A stretch of DNA of 33,170 bases from a virus, in the IMG/VR virus record IMGVR_UViG_3300044641_006339, positions 1 through 33,170 of that record; one strand, written 5' to 3'. Of the stretch, positions 14,723 to 21,969 are shown piece by piece (the stretch's first letter is position 1; every line of letters begins with the position of its first letter). A model generated the notes under the pieces. That model worked only from the letters and a program-made list of their open reading frames with translations, was not told where the DNA came from and did not search any database. A program made the position numbers and the translations under genes.

Positions 14723-15502
14723 ATGCCCGCGCTCGTCATCAACGGGATTACCGTCCCGGTCGGGGCAGAGTCCCTGACTCGCAGCGTCGAGGAGGTGGGC
14801 GAGCGGACGCGCGCGTTCGACGGGACCGCCGTCCTAAATCGTCGGTGGCAAAAGCGCGTGCTCGAGTTGGAAATCCCCGTGGCGTCCCAGGTTGACCAGC
14901 TCGCGTGGATGGCGCTCCTCCGCGGCGAGGGGCACGTGTGGAGTTTCAATTCCAACCTCTACAGCGCCAAGGGGCTGCCGGTCAGCAACGCGAGCGCATC
15001 CGTGGGAAACACGTCCCCGGTTTCAAGGTTCGGCGGCGGGCGTCTCGCGGGCGGCGGTATCTCCACCGGGCTCGCGACAAAAATGGGGCCGGCCTGGACA
15101 GTGACGCTGTGGCTGTGGAGCGGCTCGGCGTGGAATCACTACGCCGTAAACTCGCTCGGCCAGAAGTGGCTGAACGGCTCGCGCAACGACGCGACGGCGA
15201 CCGGATTCCTTTCCGTCTCCGCGACGGGCGACGTGACGCTGACGACGAACTTCTACGACGACGTCCTCGCGCTCCCCGCGGTTATGCCCATGGCGTGGCC
15301 TCCGCTGCTCTATGCGACGAATCGCGCGTTCCCCCCTCTGCCGCGTCTCGAGGGCTACGGGGACGTGTTTCCGGGCAGCTCCGCGAGCGCGCCGGTACTG
15401 CTCCGGGGCGAGGTGTCGTCGATGTCCTACGCGCCCGCGTGGATTAACGGCACCTGGACGCCGATGGCGGGCTCCCTGTCGGTGACTCTTAGGGAGGAGT
15501 AG
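14723..15502 (+). CDS. Distal tail protein-like
   Basis: The protein has 259 residues. The N-terminal strand region 'VGAESLTRSVEEVGERTRAFDGTAVLNRRWQKRVLELEI' and 'ASQVDQLAWMALLRGEGHVWSFNSNLY' resemble distal tail proteins, which cap the tube and recruit tip proteins. The middle (about 95-190) is a beta-rich, Ser/Gly/Trp-containing insert that looks like a lectin or jelly-roll domain. It ends with strands that close the tube-binding domain. It lies between the tape measure and the tip gene, as expected. It starts 4 nt after the tape-measure stop and ends directly before the next ATG. Confidence 0.7.
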   Translation: MPALVINGITVPVGAESLTRSVEEVGERTRAFDGTAVLNRRWQKRVLELEIPVASQVDQLAWMALLRGEGHVWSFNSNLYSAKGLPVSNASASVGNTSPVSRFGGGRLAGGGISTGLATKMGPAWTVTLWLWSGSAWNHYAVNSLGQKWLNGSRNDATATGFLSVSATGDVTLTTNFYDDVLALPAVMPMAWPPLLYATNRAFPPLPRLEGYGDVFPGSSASAPVLLRGEVSSMSYAPAWINGTWTPMAGSLSVTLREE

Positions 15503-18500
15503 ATGCGAACGCTTTCGGCGGCGGAGTCGGTGAGGGTGGCGAGCGGCGGGCATGCGCCCGTCGTCCGCGTCTCGCTCGAGGACGTCGGCGGAGTGTTTCG
15601 CGACGTCGACTCCTACTACGGCGACCAGCGTTTCCTTGTGGGCGTGTCGATTTCGGAGGGCGTGGACGACCAGGGGCCGACCGCGACCATCACGCTCCGG
15701 CGTCAGATTTTCGAGCACTCCCTCTCGCCGCTGATGCTGTCGTCGGGCACGGCCCGCGGCTACGTCCCGAGCGCGACGCCCTCTCCCCCTGTGGCGCTTT
15801 ACCGGCGCGTGCGTGTCGAGTGGTACATCGCCGCGGCGGACGAGCTCACGTCCTCTCCAATGTTCACCGAGTGGTTCGTCGGGCGCATCGACACGATTTC
15901 GCTCTCGGGCGAAAACGTAGAACTGTCCTGCCGGGACGCGAACGTGGCCGTCCTCTCGGATTCATTCTTCGAGCGCGAGCGGCTGTACGGGCTGACGCCG
16001 GGCGGGTACGTCGTGCAGAGGGGCTGCGTCATTTGGGCGCCCGGCGAGACGCAGGCCGTCAACGACCTCTGCGTCCCGTCCACGTTGAACGGCTTCCTGT
16101 ACCGCGCCACGTCCATCTCGACGGGCGTCACCGGGACGAGCGAGCCCAACTGGCCGACGACGGTGGGCGCGACCGTCGTTGACGGCGGCGTGACGTGGAC
16201 GTGCGGCGTGGTGACGGCGACGGATGGCGTCAGCCTTGAGAACGTGCTCCAGCAGATGATCAACGACTCGCCGGTCTCGTTGACGCTCTACGCCCCGGAC
16301 GCGAGCGGGTTTCTGCTGAATCCCTGGAAGCAAGAGCGCGAGCCAATCCTCGAGGCAATGCGGAGCCTCTCCCAGCTCATCGGATGGGACGTTCGACCGC
16401 GCTACGACTCCGGGGACACGTACCGATTTCAGCTTTACAAGCCCGACCGGGTCGCGACGGTGCCGGTGCGAACGTTCTCCCCGAGCTCATACGTGGACGT
16501 GGGCTCGCTCTCGCTCAACATCGAGGACATTCGGAACGTCGTCCGCGTCGTGTACTCCGACTCGGCGGACCTCGGGAGCGACGGCAAGACGCCCAGGCGG
16601 AAGACTTCGACGGCGACGGACGCGGCGAGCGTCACGGCGTACGGGCGCCGCTACATGGAAATTGCCGAGGAGGCGACCTCGCCTATCGACACGGCGGCGG
16701 AGGCGTCCGCGCTCGTGGCTGCGGCGCTCGCGGACCTCTCGACTCCCTACGCGGACCTCGAGGTGGAGGCGTTCTTCTTCCCCTGGGCTCAGGTGGGAGA
16801 CCTCTACAGGTTCGCCGCGAACGACGTCCACTTCGACTCGGACCAGGATCTCGCCGTGGTCAGCGTGAGCCACGAGGCGCAGCTCGGCGGCGACGGAGAG
16901 CAGACGTTCCGCACGTCGCTCCAGTGCCGCGGCAAGCCCTCCGGCGGGCGGGACAGGTGGCTCCAGTGGGACAGCCGTCCAGGCGTCGCGCCGTCGCACT
17001 CGCTCCAGGACACGATGGGCGGCGGGACGCTCACCGTCGCGGGCGCGCTCGACGTAGTGGGCGGGGCGCGGCTAAAGCTGACGGAGAAGCTCGCGCGAAA
17101 CCCGAAGTTTGACGGATACGAGATTCACCTCTCGAAGACGAGCGGATTCACTCCGAGCGCGGCGACGCTCGCTACGGTGTCGAAGGCAGACACCATCGAG
17201 GTCGGAAACCTCGAGCCGGGGACGACGTACTACGCACGCGCCATTCCTCGGCAACTGAACGCCGGACGCATTGTGCAGGGGCAACCGACGGCACAGGTGT
17301 CCTTCGTGCCCGGCTATGCGTCGCCGCGGACGCTCCAGCCCGGCGTGGACTACGGCGCGCTGCCGGCGAACGGGGGCTTTGAGGCGTGGACGGCCGGAAC
17401 GAGCGTGCCCCCTGACGCCTGGACGGTGCGGGCGGGGACGTGGGGCACCAACGCGAGCCGCTACACGAACCCGACGTCGGGCTTCGGCGCGGGAGGCGCG
17501 GGCACGTATTCCGTGCAGTTCGGCACGACGGCTTGCACGCTTGAGAGTCAGACGTTCGCCACGAGTCCCGGTGACAGGTTCCGCCTCGCCGTGCGGTCGA
17601 TGTTCTACTGGGTGAGTCCCACGCCGTCCGCGAGCAGCGTTCGCGCTTCGGTTGAGTGGCTGAATGCGACGGGGACTCTGCTGTCGACGTCGGCTTTCAA
17701 CCTGGGAGCGACGCAGGGACAGGAGTTCGTGACCAACTCGACCGAGCTCACGCCTCCCACGGGGGCCGCGTTCGGGCGCGTGGTGTGTGGGCGCTTTGCG
17801 ACGACGGCGGCGAGCGAGCTTTTTGTCCTGTCAGATGTGAAAATAGAGAGGCTCATTGACCCCGGCACGGGGCGAGTCGGCACGGGGGCTATCGCAGACG
17901 GCGCGGTCACGTCCGCCAAGCTCGACACGAGCGTCGGCACGACGGGCAACCTGGGGGCGGGCATACAGGCGCCGACCGCGCGCCTCCACGTGTCCACGAC
18001 CACGGCGAACGACGGTGTCTTTCTCGCCGGCGCGTCTTCGTTGTGGTCTCGCTTTATCGCGAACATGGGGGCAGGGGCTTACAACAACATCATCGCCGCA
18101 TCCGACCGAGCAATCGTATACGGCGGATCCGCTTCCGGTTCTCCCGGTGGCGGGTTTTCAATCGCTCCGTGGGCGACGGGGCCTAGCGGCCTGCGCCTCG
18201 ACTCCGCGGGCAACGTGGGCGTGGGGACGTCTTCGCCGCTGAGTGCCGTGGGCTTCTCCGCGCTGACGGTGCAGAACACTGCGGCGGGCGGCGGTGGCAT
18301 CGTCGAGGCTAAGGACAGTGCGACGTCGCTCCGGATGCAGACGTCCGGCGGCGGGTTCGGCGACGTTGGCACCTACACGAACCACTCGCTCAGGTTCATT
18401 GCGAACAGTGCCGAGCGGGCTCGCGTCACCACGACATCACTCCTGCCCGGTGCTGATAACACGTACACGCTCGGCGCGACCGGCGTGCGGTGGTCACAGG

Positions 18501-18922
18501 TATGGGCGGCGAACGCGACGATTCAGACCTCCGACGAGCGCCAGAAGGCAGACGTGGCCGACAGTGACCTTGGGCTCGCTTTCGTCGAGGCGCTCCGCCC
18601 CGTGCGGTATCGCTGGAAGGTTGGACAGAACGTCATCGAGCGTCGCCCCGACGGCGAGGACGAGAAAGGGAACCCGCGGTTTCGTGAGATGCTCGTTCCC
18701 CAGGCCGGGCGGCGCCCGCACTACGGGTTTCTCGCGCAACAGGTCGAGCAGGCCATGGGCGAGCGCGACTTCGCGGGATTCATTTTCGACCCGACCGAGG
18801 ACGTCTACGGCCTCCGTTACGAAGAGTTCATCGCGCCCTTGGTAAAAGCCGTTCAGGAGCTTTCGGCGCGCGTGCGCGAGCTCGAGCAGCAACTGGCCGG
18901 AACCAAGGACGTGACCGAATAG
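15503..18922 (+). CDS. Tail tip/spike protein: hub, FnIII, carbohydrate-binding-like region and S74 chaperone
   Basis: The protein has 1139 residues. Residues about 1-480 look like a tail hub/baseplate protein (early strands 'VVRVSLEDVGG', 'WFVGRIDTISLSGENVELSCRD'). About 535-604 is FnIII-like ('FDGYEIHLSKTSGFTPS', 'VGNLEPGTTYYARAIP'). About 615-790 is a jelly-roll-like, possibly carbohydrate-binding domain. Fibre linkers of the type 'VGVGTSSP' follow. The last ~134 residues are a Peptidase_S74 intramolecular chaperone: TSDERQK gives the Ser1010/Lys1015 pair spaced as in endo-NF, then 'LRPVRYRWK', 'YGFLAQQVEQAM' and 'YEEFIAPLVKAVQEL'. The chaperone should cut itself off at Ser1010 after trimer folding. 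Hub and spike fused in one chain is notable. Confidence 0.85.
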   Translation: MRTLSAAESVRVASGGHAPVVRVSLEDVGGVFRDVDSYYGDQRFLVGVSISEGVDDQGPTATITLRRQIFEHSLSPLMLSSGTARGYVPSATPSPPVALYRRVRVEWYIAAADELTSSPMFTEWFVGRIDTISLSGENVELSCRDANVAVLSDSFFERERLYGLTPGGYVVQRGCVIWAPGETQAVNDLCVPSTLNGFLYRATSISTGVTGTSEPNWPTTVGATVVDGGVTWTCGVVTATDGVSLENVLQQMINDSPVSLTLYAPDASGFLLNPWKQEREPILEAMRSLSQLIGWDVRPRYDSGDTYRFQLYKPDRVATVPVRTFSPSSYVDVGSLSLNIEDIRNVVRVVYSDSADLGSDGKTPRRKTSTATDAASVTAYGRRYMEIAEEATSPIDTAAEASALVAAALADLSTPYADLEVEAFFFPWAQVGDLYRFAANDVHFDSDQDLAVVSVSHEAQLGGDGEQTFRTSLQCRGKPSGGRDRWLQWDSRPGVAPSHSLQDTMGGGTLTVAGALDVVGGARLKLTEKLARNPKFDGYEIHLSKTSGFTPSAATLATVSKADTIEVGNLEPGTTYYARAIPRQLNAGRIVQGQPTAQVSFVPGYASPRTLQPGVDYGALPANGGFEAWTAGTSVPPDAWTVRAGTWGTNASRYTNPTSGFGAGGAGTYSVQFGTTACTLESQTFATSPGDRFRLAVRSMFYWVSPTPSASSVRASVEWLNATGTLLSTSAFNLGATQGQEFVTNSTELTPPTGAAFGRVVCGRFATTAASELFVLSDVKIERLIDPGTGRVGTGAIADGAVTSAKLDTSVGTTGNLGAGIQAPTARLHVSTTTANDGVFLAGASSLWSRFIANMGAGAYNNIIAASDRAIVYGGSASGSPGGGFSIAPWATGPSGLRLDSAGNVGVGTSSPLSAVGFSALTVQNTAAGGGGIVEAKDSATSLRMQTSGGGFGDVGTYTNHSLRFIANSAERARVTTTSLLPGADNTYTLGATGVRWSQVWAANATIQTSDERQKADVADSDLGLAFVEALRPVRYRWKVGQNVIERRPDGEDEKGNPRFREMLVPQAGRRPHYGFLAQQVEQAMGERDFAGFIFDPTEDVYGLRYEEFIAPLVKAVQELSARVRELEQQLAGTKDVTE

Positions 18923-18942
18923 GCCACGGCGGAGTCAGTGCC

Positions 18943-18952
18943 CCCAATTGGG
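18943..18952. promoter_or_regulatory. Palindrome upstream of the lysis cassette
   Basis: CCCAATTGGG is a perfect 10-bp palindrome within GCCCCCAATTGGGAGG, 30 nt before the first lysis start. It partly resembles the late repeat core (GCCCCCATTTAGG) and could be a diverged copy or an operator. It is too weak to assign. Confidence 0.3.
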
Positions 18953-18982
18953 AGGCAGAACACCCAAGCAAGGACGCTCCCT

Positions 18983-19252
18983 GTGAAGCCCCCGCCTCTC
19001 GACTCGTTTGTCACCTACCGCGCCGCCGTCGCCTGGCTGTCCGGCGCCATTGCGGCGTTGGTGTTTGGTGCCATCAGCGTCGGGAACAGCATTGTGTCGC
19101 GCGCGGAGAGTGCGGCGGCGGCGCAGGTGTCAGCGGCTACGGCGACGGCTAACACGGCCCTGCGTATTGCAGAGGAGACGGCGGCGCGGGTGGACGGCCG
19201 GCTGGACCGCATCGAATCCAAGGTCGACCAGCTTTTGCTCCGGGGGCGCTAG
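18983..19252 (+). CDS. Small membrane protein with coiled coil, first gene of lysis cassette
   Basis: The protein has 89 residues. One strong membrane segment lies at about residues 14-38 (AVAWLSGAIAALVFGAISVG). An Ala-rich helix and the coiled-coil tail 'AARVDGRLDRIESKVDQLLLRG' follow. This build is common in phage lysis cassettes (holin-associated, XhlA-like or inner-membrane spanin-like), but I cannot choose between those. The GTG at 18983 is preferred because AAGGA lies 8 nt upstream; an in-frame GTG at 18938 would add a poor leader. The stop overlaps the endolysin GTG. Confidence 0.6.
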   Translation: MKPPPLDSFVTYRAAVAWLSGAIAALVFGAISVGNSIVSRAESAAAAQVSAATATANTALRIAEETAARVDGRLDRIESKVDQLLLRGR

Positions 19253-19761
19253 TGGAGCTCCTGCAGCGCATCAGCACGTCCCTGCTCTATCCGCCGCTGG
19301 TAGAGCGGTTGGCTGCTGTTCTCGCGGACTGCAGTCGCGAGGGCGCTGACTATTGGGCCACCTGTGGCGTGCGCACGGCCCGTGAGCAGTTGTCCCTGTA
19401 CGAGCAGGGCCGCACGCGCGCCGGACACATCGTTACCCACAGCAAGCCCTGGCAAAGCTCCCACCAGTATGGCCTGGCTGTGGATTTCGCCCGCGACGCT
19501 GACGCCTCGAGGACGGGCCTGCAGCCGTCATGGAAGGCCGCGGACTACGACATTCTCGGCCGCGTAGCAGTGCGCCACGGGCTGGTGTGGGGCGGGCACT
19601 TCCAGTTTCGGGACGCGCCCCACGTCCAGTGGCCCGGCTACGTCACTGGCAAAGAGCTCGAGCCACTCTGGTCCATAGCTATCTCCCAGCCGTACAGCAG
19701 TCCCGACCTCTATCTGCGGCGCGTTTGGGAGGCGGTCGCCGCGAAAGACGCCCTGAAATGA
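19252..19761 (+). CDS. Endolysin, M15 (VanY/L-Ala-D-Glu-type) peptidase
   Basis: This 169-residue cell-wall peptidase cuts peptide cross-links at the end of the lytic cycle. The M15 zinc ligands are visible as His71 and Asp78 in SSHQYGLAVDFA and His124 in DAPHVQW. The 'GVRTAREQLSLYEQG' start and 'LVWGGHF.FRDAPH' end are typical of the phage T5-like peptidase group. It has no signal peptide, so it should need a holin, and a holin candidate follows immediately. The GTG start overlaps the upstream stop by one base, and the TGA overlaps the next ATG (ATGA). Confidence 0.88.
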   Translation: MELLQRISTSLLYPPLVERLAAVLADCSREGADYWATCGVRTAREQLSLYEQGRTRAGHIVTHSKPWQSSHQYGLAVDFARDADASRTGLQPSWKAADYDILGRVAVRHGLVWGGHFQFRDAPHVQWPGYVTGKELEPLWSIAISQPYSSPDLYLRRVWEAVAAKDALK

Positions 19762-20282
19762 ACGCACTCACCGTTGCGGCAGTCGCCTCCGTGTCCTCTT
19801 TCCTCGCCGCTGCCACTGGCCATCTGCGGCTTTCTCTGGCGGCCTCACTGTCCATGCCCGTCCTGCTGCTGGGGCAGGCCCAGGCGCCTAACCCGGAGGA
19901 CGTCGGCGGGCTTGTGGCCTCGCTGGCCGAGGCCGTGGCCTCGAAAAACTGGGCGCTCGTCGCGGCTCTGGGTGTTGTGGCCGTCGTCCACCTCGTCCGG
20001 CGCTTCGGCGCGGGCCGCCTGCCATGGGTTGCGACGGACAGGGGCGGCGCGGCCCTCGTTCTGGTGACGTCGGTGGCCGGCGCAATTGCCACGGCCCTGG
20101 TGGGCGGCGCGCCGTTCGGCCTCGCGCTGGTGATGCAGGCGCTTTCCGTCGCCGTCAGCGCGGCGGGCGGGTTTTCTTTGGTGAAGAAGCTCGCGGCGGC
20201 ACCTAAGGCGCCCGCCCCTGCGCCTGACGCGCCCGTGGCCTCGCCGATGGACATCGTCAACGGTCCCGGCGCGGCGCCGTGA
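19758..20282 (+). CDS. Putative holin (three membrane segments)
   Basis: The protein has 174 residues. Hydrophobic segments lie at about 1-40 (possibly signal-like or TM1, ending near 'LLLGQAQA'), 64-82 (ALVAALGVVAVVHLV) and 95-145 (VLVTSVAGAIATALVGG and a second part). A Pro/Ala-rich tail follows. Its place directly after the endolysin, coupled by ATGA, and its membrane topology fit a holin that permeabilises the inner membrane. A charged Arg/Lys-containing loop sits between segments. No family was recognised, so the call rests on topology and position. Confidence 0.6.
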   Translation: MNALTVAAVASVSSFLAAATGHLRLSLAASLSMPVLLLGQAQAPNPEDVGGLVASLAEAVASKNWALVAALGVVAVVHLVRRFGAGRLPWVATDRGGAALVLVTSVAGAIATALVGGAPFGLALVMQALSVAVSAAGGFSLVKKLAAAPKAPAPAPDAPVASPMDIVNGPGAAP

Positions 20283-20587
20283 GGGCCGGCGCGGCCGTCC
20301 TGGCGGCCTTGGTGGCGGTTTCTGCGGCCGCAGAGGTGCCGCCGGCCGCGGATGCGCCTCGTATGTGGCGCGTCGAGGGCGGCTACATGATGAACGAGGC
20401 CGGGTACACGCGGCTCGCGGAGGAGGCGGCACGGCTGCAGCTCGCGGAACGGGCGCTCACGGCGCGCGTCGCCGAGCTGGAGGCCCAGCCGGTCGGCGTG
20501 GCCGCCCCGCTGGCTGTGGTGGCGGCGCTGTCCTTGGTGGCCGGGCTGGTGGCTGGCGTGTACGTCGGCGCCAGCCTGCCGCGCTAG
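20279..20587 (+). CDS. Spanin-like or lysis accessory protein
   Basis: The protein has 102 residues. An N-terminal signal-like segment 'AGAAVLAALVAVSAAAEVPPAA' is followed by a helical region about 40-70 (LAEEAARLQLAERALTARVAELEAQ) and a C-terminal membrane segment about 74-97. A secreted coiled coil anchored at the end is reminiscent of spanin components that act on the outer membrane. There is no lipobox Cys, so it is not a normal o-spanin. The GTG start overlaps the holin stop (GTGA). It is the last gene before the convergent minus-strand operon. Confidence 0.5.
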   Translation: MRAGAAVLAALVAVSAAAEVPPAADAPRMWRVEGGYMMNEAGYTRLAEEAARLQLAERALTARVAELEAQPVGVAAPLAVVAALSLVAGLVAGVYVGASLPR

Positions 20588-20645
20588 TTTGGGCCACTCA
20601 CCCGGAAAGCTGCTGCAGGCCTGCGCACTGTCGCCAGCAGCACAC
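20588..20645. other. Gap between convergent lysis and leftward operons
   Basis: These 58 nt lie between two gene ends pointing at each other. GCTGCTG (20609-20615) and CAGCAGC (20635-20641) could pair with a 19-nt loop, but no T-run follows on either strand. I see no certain terminator here, although one would be expected. Confidence 0.3.
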
Positions 20646-20867
20646 TTAGTTAAGCCGGCCAGCAGAGACGACGACGGGCGCCCCGCGCACATCTAGGCCG
20701 GCCCGCTGGAGGCGCTCCAGGTGCCCCATCAGGCGGGCCAGCTCGTCCGGGTCGTCGGCTATTGCCAGGAGGCGCATCCGCATTGTGGACGCCGTGGGGC
20801 GGCGAATGCACGCCGCTACCCTGTCGGCGGCCAGTAGCAGCGCGGAGAGATGTCCTAGCGTCGTCAT
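20646..20867 (-). CDS. Hypothetical small protein, last gene of leftward operon
   Basis: The protein has 73 residues and no recognised family. A short helical start precedes 'TASTMRMRLLAIADDPDELARLMGHLERLQRAGLDVRGAPVVV', which alternates helix and strand. It may be a small alpha/beta domain. The start ATG overlaps the stop of the upstream gene by 4 nt (ATGA), in keeping with the rest of this operon. Coding is supported by this coupling and by GC-rich third positions. Confidence 0.6.
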   Translation of the reverse strand: MTTLGHLSALLLAADRVAACIRRPTASTMRMRLLAIADDPDELARLMGHLERLQRAGLDVRGAPVVVSAGRLN

Positions 20868-21088
20868 GACTCGTCACCTGGAAGCGGAAGACTGCGGATC
20901 TCCTCGGCTACCACCTCGAGCACCTCGAGCAGCAACGCGGCGCCCGTAACCGCACCGAAAAGCGGGCGCGGATAAAAGCGCGTCTCGCACAGGCGGGCCG
21001 CGGCCTCGCGCATGGCTGCTGCGCCAGCCCTCACGGCCGACCGCTGCTCTTCTGGATGGTGACTCGGCTCGCTCACAGTGGCCGGCAC
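20864..21088 (-). CDS. Hypothetical small protein
   Basis: The protein has 74 residues and is mostly helical, with a slightly hydrophobic centre (FGAVTGAALLLEVLEVVAEEI). No family was recognised. The start may be the GTG at 21088 or a second in-frame GTG at 21076; neither has a clear ribosome-binding site. A 39-nt gap separates it from the murein hydrolase gene upstream, the largest gap in this operon. It is coupled to the downstream gene by ATGA. Confidence 0.5.
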   Translation of the reverse strand: MPATVSEPSHHPEEQRSAVRAGAAAMREAAARLCETRFYPRPLFGAVTGAALLLEVLEVVAEEIRSLPLPGDES

Positions 21089-21127
21089 TGTAGTGGAACT
21101 GCGCGCGGCGCGCTGATGCAGCGACGC

Positions 21128-21784
21128 CTAATCAATGACCCTCCACGCTCCGCAATGCCCCGCGAGCGCGTCTGCCTTCGTGCAGATTTTGTCCACGTAT
21201 CCGGGGTGAAACGTGACGACGTCGAGCGACTTTCCTGCCGTCACGGCCTTCGCTACGCGCCCCGCGCCCGCGTTGTAGGAGGCGACCATTGCTCGGTCGA
21301 GATCCGCGCCCGCGAGGCCGGGGCACTTCTGTTTCAGCGTGGCGCGGCCACTCAGGAGCAGCTTGCACGCTTGGTCAAAGATGCGAGCGGGCTCCTTCCA
21401 CGCGCCCGACTTGCAGAAGTCGAAGTGGGCCTCGTAGTCGAACTGGAGCAGTCCACAGCCCCATCCGGTGCTTGTGGGAACCCACGCATCCATGGGGCCT
21501 GCGATTTTTCGCGCCTTGATTCCGTCCGCAAGGCGGCGGCGCTCCACGCCGGGAAGCGGGAACGCCTTCATGCGGGCGTCACGCTCGGGCGTGCAGGGCC
21601 GCGCAATATAGTCCCCGGAGCCAGCAGGACCAGGCGGCTTGAGCGCAAGCCCGTAGTTGCTCTCCGCGAAGCAGATTCCAAGCAGCAGAAAGGGCGACAT
21701 CTTGTGCGGAGCGCACGCCTTTTCCGCAACGTCCACGAGGTACTCGGTTCCCTTCGGCAGCGGCGTCGCAAGAAACAGGCTCAT
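21128..21784 (-). CDS. Lytic transglycosylase/lysozyme-like protein
   Basis: The protein has 218 residues. Features of an SLT/goose-lysozyme-like fold are 'PFLLLGICFAESNYGL' (probable catalytic Glu at about residue 41), 'GWGCGLLQFDYEAHF' (about 107-121) and 'AMVASYNAGAGRVAKAV' (about 165-181). 'HPGYVDKI' near the end is also typical. Six to eight Cys are scattered through it. No signal peptide is evident. It should cleave peptidoglycan glycan strands, but it lies in the leftward recombination operon, far from the endolysin. It could act in cell entry, as an early wall-modifying enzyme, or in lysis. It is coupled upstream by ATGA. Confidence 0.75.
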   Translation of the reverse strand: MSLFLATPLPKGTEYLVDVAEKACAPHKMSPFLLLGICFAESNYGLALKPPGPAGSGDYIARPCTPERDARMKAFPLPGVERRRLADGIKARKIAGPMDAWVPTSTGWGCGLLQFDYEAHFDFCKSGAWKEPARIFDQACKLLLSGRATLKQKCPGLAGADLDRAMVASYNAGAGRVAKAVTAGKSLDVVTFHPGYVDKICTKADALAGHCGAWRVID

Positions 21785-21969
21785 GCCTGCGCCTCCCGGC
21801 GGACGGCCTGTTCCGCTAGCCCGAGACGGCGGGCGACAGAGCGCGGCGTAAATCCCTCGGCCAGCAGCACGCGGGCGCGTTTCAGTTTTGCGGCTCGCTC
21901 GGCTTCGCGCAGCGCGGCGGCCTCCTGTTGCGCGGCGCGGCGCTCGAGTTCGTCTGGCGTGGACCTCAC
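21781..21969 (-). CDS. Small helix-turn-helix protein
   Basis: The protein has 62 residues. An N-terminal charged helix (DELERRAAQQEAAALREAERAAK) precedes a resolvase-type HTH, 'ARVLLAEGFTPRSVARRLGLAEQAVRREAQ' in pattern (about 32-60). It resembles the DNA-binding tail of a recombinase or a small regulator. The start is GTG overlapping the nuclease stop (GTGA), and its stop overlaps the hydrolase ATG. Its position suggests either operon control or a role with the recombination genes. Confidence 0.65.
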   Translation of the reverse strand: MRSTPDELERRAAQQEAAALREAERAAKLKRARVLLAEGFTPRSVARRLGLAEQAVRREAQA

